Assembly: GCA_026418215.1 (NCBI GenBank)
Contig: JAOABT010000413.1
Span: 1-5,377 of the forward strand
From: Clostridia bacterium
GTDB lineage: Bacteria > Bacillota > Clostridia > DSM-8532
Direction of reading: 5' to 3'
DNA length: 5,377 nucleotides
Made by a program: the position numbers and the translations under genes. The notes beneath the pieces were generated by a model that was given only the letters and a program-made list of their open reading frames with translations, ran no database searches and was not told where the DNA came from. This document shows, piece by piece, positions 1-4,499 of the stretch (positions are counted from its first letter, which is position 1; every line of letters starts with the position of its first letter).

Positions 1-353
1 TGGCTCCAACGACTCTTCTGAACCAGGTCATCACAACCTCGCCGTTTGGTAGAAATTCCAAGGATCATGGGTTCCCAATCCGCGTTTGCGAGATGCTGGC
101 AACCCTCGAGGGACCTGCTTATATTGAGAGAGTATCCCTCCACGATATCAAGCATATCAAGAAGGCTAAGGATGCCGTTAAGAAGGCGTTTAAGGTTCAG
201 CTGGCAGGAAAGGGCTTCTCGCTTGTTGAGATTCTTTCAACCTGCCCGACCAACTGGGGCCTTGATCCCATCGAATCCCTCAAGAGAGTTGAAAAGGAAC
301 TGATTCCGCATTACCCGCTCGGCGTATTTGTCGGTGCAGATTTGGAGGTTTAG
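1..353 (+). CDS. 2-oxoacid:ferredoxin oxidoreductase, beta (thiamine pyrophosphate) subunit, C-terminal part
   Basis: This is the 3' end of a gene entering from the left, with 116 full codons from base 3 to the TAG at 351-353. The bases before them fit the last two bases of an ATG, giving M-APTTLLNQV, which matches the GGQ-x-APTT stretch near the middle of KorB/VorC-type beta subunits. Other family signatures are PFGR, HGFPIRVCEMLATLEGPAYIERV, and near the end LVEILSTCPTNWGL and YPLGVFVGA. The family forms a cytoplasmic complex that decarboxylates a 2-oxoacid to an acyl-CoA while reducing ferredoxin; this subunit binds thiamine pyrophosphate. The gamma subunit starts 3 bases after the stop, and its ribosome binding site lies inside the end of this gene, so the two are co-transcribed. 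The sequence does not say whether the substrate is 2-oxoglutarate or a branched-chain 2-oxoacid. Confidence 0.93.
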   Translation, partial: APTTLLNQVITTSPFGRNSKDHGFPIRVCEMLATLEGPAYIERVSLHDIKHIKKAKDAVKKAFKVQLAGKGFSLVEILSTCPTNWGLDPIESLKRVEKELIPHYPLGVFVGADLEV

Positions 354-356
354 CCT

Positions 357-890
357 ATGTTTCTTCACGATATTATTATCGCTGGCTTTGGCGGACAGGG
401 CATTCTGTCCTCGGGAAGGCTGTTAGCCTATGCTGGAATGCTGGATAATAAAGAGGTTTCCTTCTTGCCCTCATACGGACCCGAAATGAGAGGCGGAACG
501 GCAAACTGCATGGTGGTTATATCAGGAGAGCCCATTGCATCACCGGTGCTCAATTCCTGCGATGCCCTCATTGTTATGAATAATCCCTCACTTGAAAAGT
601 TTGAGAGCTGGTTAAGACCCGGCGGTGTTCTCATTACCGATAGCTCCCTGGTTCATAAAAAGGCCAAGAGAACCGATATCAAGGTGTTTGAAATTCCTGC
701 TACTCAGCTTGCAAGCGATGCAGGGAACAAGACCTATTCCAGTATCATTCTTTTGGGCAAGCTCATTAAGGAGACGGGCTGCATCGAGGTTGAAAGCTTT
801 GAAAAGGCTCTTTACAGCGTCCTTCCCAAGAAGAAGCACCATATGATTCCTGAAGAAATGGCTATTTTCAAGGTAGGCGCAGACTATTAA
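357..890 (+). CDS. 2-oxoacid:ferredoxin oxidoreductase, gamma subunit
   Basis: A complete 177-residue protein of the usual length for the separate gamma subunit (pyruvate ferredoxin/flavodoxin oxidoreductase catalytic-domain family). The glycine-rich AGFGGQG lies at residues 9-15, and LPSYGPEMRGGTANC at 37-51 is the most diagnostic block. SCDALIVMNNPSLEKF follows at 67-82 and a PGG turn at 88-90. The subunit joins the thiamine-pyrophosphate beta and the alpha subunit in the cytoplasmic complex that couples 2-oxoacid oxidation to ferredoxin reduction and CoA-ester formation. The ATG at 357 is preceded by GGAGG at 344-348 with 8 bases between, placed inside the end of the beta gene, so translation is probably coupled. 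It is the last gene of its operon: a strong terminator hairpin begins 11 bases after the stop. The substrate is unknown. Confidence 0.94.
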   Translation: MFLHDIIIAGFGGQGILSSGRLLAYAGMLDNKEVSFLPSYGPEMRGGTANCMVVISGEPIASPVLNSCDALIVMNNPSLEKFESWLRPGGVLITDSSLVHKKAKRTDIKVFEIPATQLASDAGNKTYSSIILLGKLIKETGCIEVESFEKALYSVLPKKKHHMIPEEMAIFKVGADY

Positions 891-900
891 ACTTTAGTAG

Positions 901-948
901 ATAAAAGCAAGGACGCTCATGTAGTTGCATGAGCGTCCTTGCTTTTAT
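901..948 (+). terminator. Bidirectional intrinsic terminator (perfect 21-bp inverted repeat)
   Basis: Bases 901-921 and 928-948 are exact reverse complements around a 6-base loop (TAGTTG). The GC-rich core is flanked by AAAA on the left and TTTT on the right, so the hairpin ends in a short U-run whichever strand is transcribed. On the plus strand it closes the oxidoreductase operon 11 bases after the gamma stop codon. On the minus strand it is the first clear terminator after the HD-GYP gene, which would give that mRNA a 3' untranslated stretch of about 300 nt carrying the repeats at 977-1256. Confidence 0.9.
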
Positions 949-976
949 GGTTTGTGTCCATAGTAATATCCTGTAT

Positions 977-1331
977 CCCGTAATATGGTCAATCGACTCC
1001 AAGCGCGTTAAGATTCTTAATTTAGAGAGCGCTCCATTTCACTTTATTCATAATAGTGCGTTTATCCTAGGCCATGTTAATAGGGTTAAGCAAATTAGAA
1101 AGCACTTCATTCACTTTATTTGCTATAAATCATTTTACCCTGACCTTGATGGTGTTAAGAATCTTGCTTCCTAGGTATTTCATTGGTTTTATACTATTTA
1201 TTATTATGTTCACCTTAATCACAGATAGTATCTTGATCGGAAATGCTTCGTTCCCTTTATTCCATGATATCGTTCACATTGACCTTGATTTCGCGCAGAA
1301 TCTTGATTGAAAGCTCTTCCCGCAAATCAAG
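977..1331 (-). repeat. Degenerate tandem repeat, about five 69-72-bp units derived from the 3' end of the HD-GYP gene
   Basis: Anchoring on the recurring block CACTTTATT or its variants gives units at about 977-1048, 1049-1120, 1121-1192, 1193-1261 and 1262-1331. Each has an AT-rich start, then a block like TTCACnTTGACCTTGAT, then AGAATCTT or a variant, then a block like GAAAGCnCTTC. Read on the minus strand, the unit inside the HD-GYP gene gives SIKILREIKVNV. The next units give PIKILSVIKVNI, GSKILNTIKVRV and LSNLLNPINM, and the outermost copy is broken by stops. Unit lengths are multiples of three. The copy next to the gene is shifted by one base from the gene frame, and the next two share its frame. 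Similarity falls with distance from the gene: the outermost unit matches the genic unit at only about half of the positions over some 40 bases. The stretch between 949 and 1256 holds no other gene that I can support. Confidence 0.72.
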
Positions 1332-2345
1332 AACAAAGGTTTTATCATAACGCGTCTTAGTTTTCGGGTTATAAAACACTCTTACAATAGGACGTGTCAG
1401 ATTGATGGGATTATTCTTGATGACAATGGCGAAATTGCCGTTGCTTAAAAGCACGATGCTGCCTTCTGCATAAATGGGGATGACCTTGATGAATTCATCC
1501 ACCATAGCCTTGTCAAAAACGTGGCCAGAGGCACCTATAAGGTATTCGACCGCATCTGTCGTCTGAAGGGCATTCTTGTTTTGCTTGTCGTTAATTGCCG
1601 TATCAAACTCATCACAGATGGTCAGAATCCTTGCTGAGTAGTGTATTTTATCACCAGCCAGACCCATGGGGTACCCAGAGCCGTTAATATGCTCATGGTG
1701 CATTAAAACGGCGATTTTCGTCGTAGCAGAGGCTTCATTATTGTCCTTGATAATGTTATAGCCCAAAACAGGATGCTTTTTAAGCTCTTCAAGCTCCTTA
1801 GGGGTTAGATCATCACTTTTGCTGACAAGCCCCGGGGGCAGGAGTGCCTTTCCGATGTCGTGCATCAGCGCTCCCATGGCAATGCTTTTTATCTTCGAGA
1901 TAGGGAGGGAGAGCTTGGTCGCAAGAGCAATGGCCATTACGCATACGTTGACAGAATGGGCGAAGATTTGCTCATCCTGCATGCGGATATCATGAACACT
2001 CACCATATCAATACGCCGGGATAATATTTCGTCCAGAATGTTATCGACAACGCTGTTCATGTTGGAGAAATTAATATCCTTTTTATAGGCAAGCCTTTGC
2101 ATTTCCTCTCGCACAATAAGCTTGGCGCGATTTTTGGTTTCCTCGGCCAAAAGCCCGGTGACTTCGATACCTTCGGAGAGCTCATCCTCTATATAAACGC
2201 TTGAAATACCCTTTTCGTGAAGCTTTTGAACAATCGCGGGCCTCAAAGAAACCCCGGCGTTGAGAAGCTTCCTTCCGTCCAGATCAAAAATCGGTCTAGC
2301 CAACACTTCACTGCCAATAATCTGGTCAATCCCAATAAGTCTCAT
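1257..2345 (-). CDS. HD-GYP domain protein, probable cyclic-di-GMP phosphodiesterase
   Basis: The protein is 362 residues. The ATG (2343-2345) is preceded by AAAGGAG at 2352-2358 with 6 bases between. Residues 1-115 form an N-terminal region I cannot assign to a named domain. Residues 125-290 carry the HD-GYP catalytic core: H130, the H162-D163 pair in MHDIGKALLP, H191 in KKHPVLGYNII, H216-H217-E218, the GYP triplet at 224-226 (HHEHINGSGYP, with Asn where many members have Asp), and D245 in ICDEFD. Residues 293-341 form a small C-terminal beta-rich tail. The family hydrolyses cyclic di-GMP at a two- or three-metal centre in the cytoplasm, and all metal ligands I can identify are present. No receiver, PAS or membrane segment is seen, so the input signal is unknown. 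The gene is apparently monocistronic. The last 20 or so codons are the parent unit of the adjoining tandem repeat. Confidence 0.92.
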   Translation of the reverse strand: MRLIGIDQIIGSEVLARPIFDLDGRKLLNAGVSLRPAIVQKLHEKGISSVYIEDELSEGIEVTGLLAEETKNRAKLIVREEMQRLAYKKDINFSNMNSVVDNILDEILSRRIDMVSVHDIRMQDEQIFAHSVNVCVMAIALATKLSLPISKIKSIAMGALMHDIGKALLPPGLVSKSDDLTPKELEELKKHPVLGYNIIKDNNEASATTKIAVLMHHEHINGSGYPMGLAGDKIHYSARILTICDEFDTAINDKQNKNALQTTDAVEYLIGASGHVFDKAMVDEFIKVIPIYAEGSIVLLSNGNFAIVIKNNPINLTRPIVRVFYNPKTKTRYDKTFVLDLREELSIKILREIKVNVNDIME

Positions 2346-2383
2346 TAAAAACTCCTTTAGGCTAAATATACACTGTCAAAATA

Positions 2384-2411
2384 TTTATACCACACTTGTT
2401 TTTGACGTTAA
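2384..2411 (-). promoter_or_regulatory. Putative promoter of the HD-GYP gene
   Basis: On the minus strand TATAAA (2389-2384) is preceded by TG one base upstream (2392-2391), forming an extended -10 element. TTAACG (2411-2406) stands 16 bases further up as a weak -35. This would start transcription about 30 bases before the ATG. The call rests on consensus matching only. A second TTGACA-like hexamer at 2379-2374 lacks a usable -10, because that position falls on the ribosome binding site. Confidence 0.5.
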
Positions 2412-2450
2412 CAGTAAAATCTCAACAAACAGCGTCAAAGGGCTGATAAT

Positions 2451-2496
2451 AAAGCTTAAGCCCCGGTAGGAGAGAAACCGTACCGGAGCTTACTTT
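2451..2496 (-). terminator. Probable terminator of queT
   Basis: CCGGTA at 2463-2468 pairs with TACCGG at 2481-2486. The stem extends outward past one mismatch (TAAGC 2457-2461 with GCTTA 2488-2492) around a 12-base loop. On the minus strand the stem is followed by TTTATTAT, a moderate U-rich tail, about 20 bases after the queT stop. The imperfect stem and interrupted U-run lower the certainty. Confidence 0.55.
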
Positions 2497-2514
2497 AGTC
2501 TTTGGGAAGGATGG

Positions 2515-3006
2515 TTATTCCGATATTTCTAGGCTCTTTCTAAGGCCCTTATTTGACTTAATAAAGGAAACCAGCGTAAGACCCAGACCATACGCAAGAA
2601 TGAATTCTGAAATACCGATAAACAGCATGGTGAGAGGCATTGGGTAGGTTTTGTCATAGAGGATATAAACATACGCTCCAACAATAAGGGCATTGAAGAA
2701 AACAGGCGGGAAAGGGAACAAAAATTTGTTTTTACGCAGTAAATAGGTGCAGACTGCGGCCAGAAGCGTCGCCAAGCTTCCGAAAACAATGTCAATGATA
2801 CCGAAACCACCTAAAATATTGGCAAGAATACAGCCGACAAAAAGGCCGGGTATGGAGGCTGGCAGAATGGCCGGAAGAACGGTCATGGCTTCTGCAAGCC
2901 TGAACTGGATAGGGCCGAAGCCGAAGGACTGAAGAAACGTGGTGAGAATAGCGTACACAGCCGCTATCAGCGAAGCCTGCACAATGAATTTGGCCGAGAA
3001 TTTCAT
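2515..3006 (-). CDS. queT: QueT-family queuosine-precursor transporter (ECF substrate-binding S component)
   Basis: A hydrophobic integral membrane protein of 163 residues, typical of the family. Signature blocks are FGPIQFRLAEAMTVLP at 30-45, IPGLFVGCILANILGG at 52-67, the GIIDIVFGSLATLLAA block at 69-84, PPVFFNALIVGA at 100-111 and ISEFILAYGLG at 132-142, within about five to six membrane segments. QueT proteins are thought to be S components that work with a shared energy-coupling module to import a precursor of the tRNA base queuosine, probably preQ1 or queuine. I place the start at the ATG ending at 3006. It has AAAGGA four bases upstream and begins MKFSAKFIVQ, as expected for the family. 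The in-frame ATG at 3030 abuts the U-run of a terminator hairpin and has no ribosome binding site. The leader carries a likely preQ1 riboswitch, which supports the assignment independently. No energy-coupling genes are in the window. Confidence 0.92.
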   Translation of the reverse strand: MKFSAKFIVQASLIAAVYAILTTFLQSFGFGPIQFRLAEAMTVLPAILPASIPGLFVGCILANILGGFGIIDIVFGSLATLLAAVCTYLLRKNKFLFPFPPVFFNALIVGAYVYILYDKTYPMPLTMLFIGISEFILAYGLGLTLVSFIKSNKGLRKSLEISE

Positions 3007-3010
3007 GTAA

Positions 3011-3018
3011 TCCTTTCT
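3011..3018 (-). promoter_or_regulatory. Ribosome binding site that decides the queT start
   Basis: On the minus strand AGAAAGGA (3018-3011) lies four bases before the ATG at 3006-3004. The only longer in-frame candidate, the ATG at 3030, is preceded by the run TTTTTGTCTT of the leader terminator and by no purine-rich site, so the shorter start is preferred. Confidence 0.75.
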
Positions 3019-3030
3019 TAATTTGCCCAT

Positions 3031-3065
3031 AAGACAAAAACCGGCTGTTGCTCCTAAGCCGCCGG
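3031..3065 (-). terminator. Leader terminator (attenuator) of queT
   Basis: On the minus strand CCGGC (3065-3061) pairs with GCCGG (3045-3041), followed at once by TTTTTGTCTT (3040-3031). This is an intrinsic terminator lying inside the 5' leader of queT, before its start codon. That is the usual position of the expression platform of a transcription-terminating riboswitch. The left arm overlaps UCCG (3066-3063), which can instead pair with CGGA (3073-3070) at the end of the proposed aptamer, giving a possible antiterminator. Confidence 0.75.
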
Positions 3066-3069
3066 ACGC

Positions 3070-3118
3070 TCCGTAGTTTGTTTAAGGCCTAAGCCTAGCC
3101 AGGATATTGCGAACTGGC
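3070..3118 (-). promoter_or_regulatory. Candidate preQ1 riboswitch aptamer (preQ1-I-like) in the queT leader
   Basis: Read on the minus strand, GCCAG (3118-3114) pairs with CUGGC (3102-3098) around the loop UUCGCAAUAUC (3113-3103). The loop closely resembles that of the Tte-type preQ1-I aptamer as I recall it (UCGCAGUAAC), with U as its first base and the ligand-pairing C as its last. An A-rich tail UUAAACAAACUACGG (3085-3071) resembles the known tail UUAACAAAACAAGG. UUCG (3113-3110) could form the second, pseudoknot helix with CGGA (3073-3070). Between helix 1 and the tail is an extra hairpin, AGGC-UUAG-GCCU (3096-3085), not present in the minimal class as I know it. The position before queT and an attenuator just downstream fit a preQ1-off switch. 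It could be a variant of another preQ1 class; the sub-class is uncertain. Confidence 0.66.
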
Positions 3119-3139
3119 ATGGGAAAACCCACGAAGCCT

Positions 3140-3168
3140 ATTTTAGCGAAAACAGGGCTCTGATGCAA
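3140..3168 (-). promoter_or_regulatory. Putative promoter of the queT leader
   Basis: On the minus strand TAAAAT (3145-3140, five of six to consensus) lies 17 bases downstream of TTGCAT (3168-3163, a weak -35). Transcription would begin near 3133 and include the whole aptamer and terminator. The optimal spacing and the position fit, but the -35 match is poor. Confidence 0.5.
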
Positions 3169-3174
3169 TGACTA

Positions 3175-3203
3175 TTTTCAATAGGCAGGATTTGGGATAT
3201 AAT
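3175..3203 (+). promoter_or_regulatory. Promoter of yjdF
   Basis: A perfect TATAAT box at 3198-3203 lies 17 bases after TTTTCA (3175-3180, four of six to the -35 consensus). The start point would be near 3210, giving a leader of about 114 nt before the coding region. Its -35 box is only 6 bases from the -35 box of the divergent queT promoter, so the two probably share one control region. Confidence 0.72.
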
Positions 3204-3210
3204 AGCCTTG

Positions 3211-3315
3211 AAGAGATAAAAACACGATCCGGTTGGTAGTCCGGATGCAGGAAATCCTGTCAGTAACCTGCCCTCCTGGGGTTGTCCGTTCTCCTTATAC
3301 GCTACTAACAGGAGG
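3211..3315 (+). promoter_or_regulatory. yjdF riboswitch (azaaromatic-sensing RNA class)
   Basis: The leader of the yjdF gene is GC-rich and folds strongly, as expected for the yjdF RNA class, which binds planar azaaromatic compounds and sits before yjdF genes in Bacillota. Visible helices are ATCCGG/CCGGAT (3227-3232 with 3241-3246, loop TTGGTAGT), CAGG/CCTG (3248-3251 with 3256-3259), and an arm with CCC/GGG (3271-3273 with 3278-3280) whose loop is TCCT. GTTGGTAG (3232-3239), mostly the first loop, can also pair with CTACTAAC (3302-3309) directly before the ribosome binding site AGGAGG (3310-3315). CCTCCT at 3272-3277 is exactly complementary to that site. These pairings suggest control of translation initiation. 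The class assignment rests on the downstream gene and the fold pattern; I could not run a covariance search. Confidence 0.8.
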
Positions 3316-3323
3316 AATGAAAA

Positions 3324-3734
3324 GTGAATACTCGTTTGACTGTCTTTTTTGACGACCCTTTTTGGGTGGGTGTCATCGAAAGAACGGATGAAAATCAGCT
3401 GGAAACGGCCAGAATAGTCTTTGGCTCCGAGCCGAAGGATTATGAGGTTTATGATTTCGTTTTAAGGCATTACACCAGGCTTCAGTTCTGCAGGCCCATT
3501 TTGATCCAGCCAGAGGAAGAACGGCGAGTCAATCCCAAGAGGCTTCAGCGTATCGTCCGGAAGGAGACTGAAAACAAAGGCATCGGCACCAAGGCGCAGC
3601 AGGCTTTAAAGCGCGAGCATGAGCTGGTTAAGATCGAGAGAAAAAAGGAAACGCGAGAGCAGCGGGAAGCACTTGAACAAATGAAATTTGAGAGAAGAAT
3701 GCTCAAAAGGAAAGAAAAGAAAAAGGGCCATTAG
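3324..3734 (+). CDS. yjdF: YjdF family protein
   Basis: A 136-residue cytoplasmic protein typical of YjdF. The N-terminal half is a compact domain (LTVFFDDPFWVGVIER at 5-20, ARIVFGSEPKDYEVYDFV at 29-46). It is followed by the conserved block VNPKRLQRIVRKET at 69-82 and KGIGTKAQQALK at 85-96. The C-terminus is a long, highly charged, probably helical tail rich in Lys, Arg and Glu (97-136). The start is GTG at 3324, eight bases after AGGAGG; an out-of-frame ATG at 3317 gives only a short peptide. The biochemical function is not established. The riboswitch of this gene class responds to azaaromatic compounds, which suggests a role in handling or resisting such molecules. The gene stands alone, with its own promoter and a terminator overlapping its stop codon. 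Confidence 0.93.
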   Translation: MNTRLTVFFDDPFWVGVIERTDENQLETARIVFGSEPKDYEVYDFVLRHYTRLQFCRPILIQPEEERRVNPKRLQRIVRKETENKGIGTKAQQALKREHELVKIERKKETREQREALEQMKFERRMLKRKEKKKGH

Positions 3735-3743
3735 GCCTTTTTT
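3721..3743 (+). terminator. Intrinsic terminator of yjdF, overlapping the stop codon
   Basis: AAAAGGGCC (3721-3729) pairs with GGCCTTTTT (3734-3742) around the loop ATTA, nine pairs including one G-U, followed by the rest of a six-T run. The TAG stop codon (3732-3734) lies at the loop/stem edge, so the final codons of yjdF form the left arm. Confidence 0.82.
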
Positions 3744-3759
3744 ACTTGGTGAGGCGCCC

Positions 3760-3787
3760 TTGCGGCGTCAGAATAATTTGCTATAAT
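3760..3787 (+). promoter_or_regulatory. Putative promoter of the HD-domain gene
   Basis: A perfect TATAAT at 3782-3787 lies 16 bases after TTGCGG (3760-3765), which keeps only the TTG of the -35 consensus. Transcription would start near 3794, about 28 bases before the GTG start. The gene follows a terminator, so it needs its own promoter. Confidence 0.65.
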
Positions 3788-3808
3788 GTAAGAGTTACCA
3801 AATATATT

Positions 3809-3813
3809 GGAGG
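3809..3813 (+). promoter_or_regulatory. Ribosome binding site that decides the HD-domain gene start
   Basis: GGAGG lies eight bases before GTG at 3822. An upstream in-frame TTG at 3807 overlaps this very site and has nothing suitable before it, so the GTG is the better start. Confidence 0.8.
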
Positions 3814-3821
3814 AATACCTA

Positions 3822-4373
3822 GTGGATCGCAGCAGGGCTTTTGAAGAATTAAAGCTACGAATTGAAAACCCCAATCTAATCAAGCACAGCCTCTCGGTTG
3901 AAGCCATCATGCGAAAGCTCGCAGATTATTTTCATGATGATGTGGATTTATGGGGCATCACCGGGCTAGTTCACGATATAGACCTGGAACGGGTGCAGAA
4001 TGATATGGATCAGCATGGCATGATGGGCGGCGATATTCTGGAAGCCCTGGATTTTGATGAAACCATTGTGTATGCTGTACGCGCCCATAACCCCGGAAAC
4101 AATTATTCGAGGCGCAGAAAGATAGATAAGGCGCTATTTTGCGCTGATCCCATGTCGGGCCTTATAACCGCATGTGCACTTATCCTGCAGGAAAAAAAGC
4201 TGGAGAAGGTTGACCAGGCCTTTGTATTAAAGCGTTTTTATGAAAAGGGCTTCGCCAGAGGTGCCAACAGAGAGCAGATCGCAACCTGCGAGGAGCTTGG
4301 CCTGACATTAGAACAGTTTATTCAGTTTTCTTTGGAAGCCATGAAGGAAATCAGCTCAGACCTCGGCTTGTAA
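3822..4373 (+). CDS. HD-superfamily (HDIG-type) hydrolase of unknown substrate
   Basis: The protein has 183 residues from the GTG at 3822. It carries a single HD domain: H22 in NLIKHSLSVEAIM, the H51-D52 pair in GLVHDIDLERV, H65 in DQHGMMGG, H89 in VRAHNPGNNYSRR, and D109 in KALFCADPMSGLI. These are the usual metal ligands of the HD superfamily of phosphohydrolases. The block KGFARGANREQIATCEELGLTLEQF (about 142-166) is strongly conserved in a clostridial family of small HD proteins whose substrate I do not know. It has no signal peptide or membrane segment, so it is cytoplasmic. It has its own promoter, and a hairpin terminator separates it from the RNase R gene, so co-transcription with that gene is doubtful. 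It is unrelated to the HD-GYP protein beyond the shared fold, because it lacks the GYP motif. Confidence 0.9.
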   Translation: MDRSRAFEELKLRIENPNLIKHSLSVEAIMRKLADYFHDDVDLWGITGLVHDIDLERVQNDMDQHGMMGGDILEALDFDETIVYAVRAHNPGNNYSRRRKIDKALFCADPMSGLITACALILQEKKLEKVDQAFVLKRFYEKGFARGANREQIATCEELGLTLEQFIQFSLEAMKEISSDLGL

Positions 4374-4428
4374 TTTTTTGCATAAAGAGGCTTGAAAAGT
4401 GTGATAAATAAAGACGAATGGATGGATT

Positions 4429-4455
4429 GCGGCTGAATAGCCGCTTCATTTTTAT
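4429..4455 (+). terminator. Intrinsic terminator between the HD-domain gene and rnr
   Basis: GCGGCT (4429-4434) pairs perfectly with AGCCGC (4439-4444) around a GAAT loop, followed by TTCATTTTTAT. It lies 55 bases after the HD-domain stop and 45 before the rnr start. The 126-base gap holds no convincing promoter: TGATAAATA at 4402-4410 resembles an extended -10, but it lies upstream of the hairpin and lacks a -35. How rnr is transcribed is therefore unclear, and the hairpin could act as an attenuator instead. Confidence 0.72.
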
Positions 4456-4499
4456 GAACAAATAACGGATAGCAATCCAAAAGCGAGGATGGGTGTACC

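Noticed and set aside
46..303. Plus-strand open frame of 85 codons overlapping the beta-subunit gene.
   Set aside because: It is an out-of-frame shadow of a clearly conserved coding region, with low-complexity Arg/Ser/Leu composition.
929..1310. Two plus-strand open frames (929-1174 and 1074-1310) in the gap after the oxidoreductase operon.
   Set aside because: They lie antisense to the degenerate repeat, one starts inside the terminator hairpin, neither has a ribosome binding site, and their peptides resemble no family.
977..1331. The repeat region as a CRISPR array.
   Set aside because: Units of 69-72 bp diverge along their whole length, with no constant repeat and unique spacers and no cas genes. 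They derive from the adjoining gene end.
2401..2439. Inverted repeat TTTGACG (2401-2407) and CGTCAAA (2433-2439) upstream of the HD-GYP gene as a possible operator.
   Set aside because: It has only 7 pairs, with a 25-base gap in AT-rich sequence, and no known binding-site consensus fits. It overlaps the proposed -35, but the evidence is too thin.
3119..3132. Small hairpin TGGG-TTTT-CCCA just 5' of the preQ1-like aptamer as part of the riboswitch.
   Set aside because: It would sit at the very 5' end of the transcript with only 4 pairs, and nothing in the preQ1-I class requires it. It may be incidental.
3807..3821. TTG at 3807 as the start of the HD-domain protein.
   Set aside because: This codon overlaps the GGAGG ribosome binding site of the GTG at 3822 and has no site of its own.
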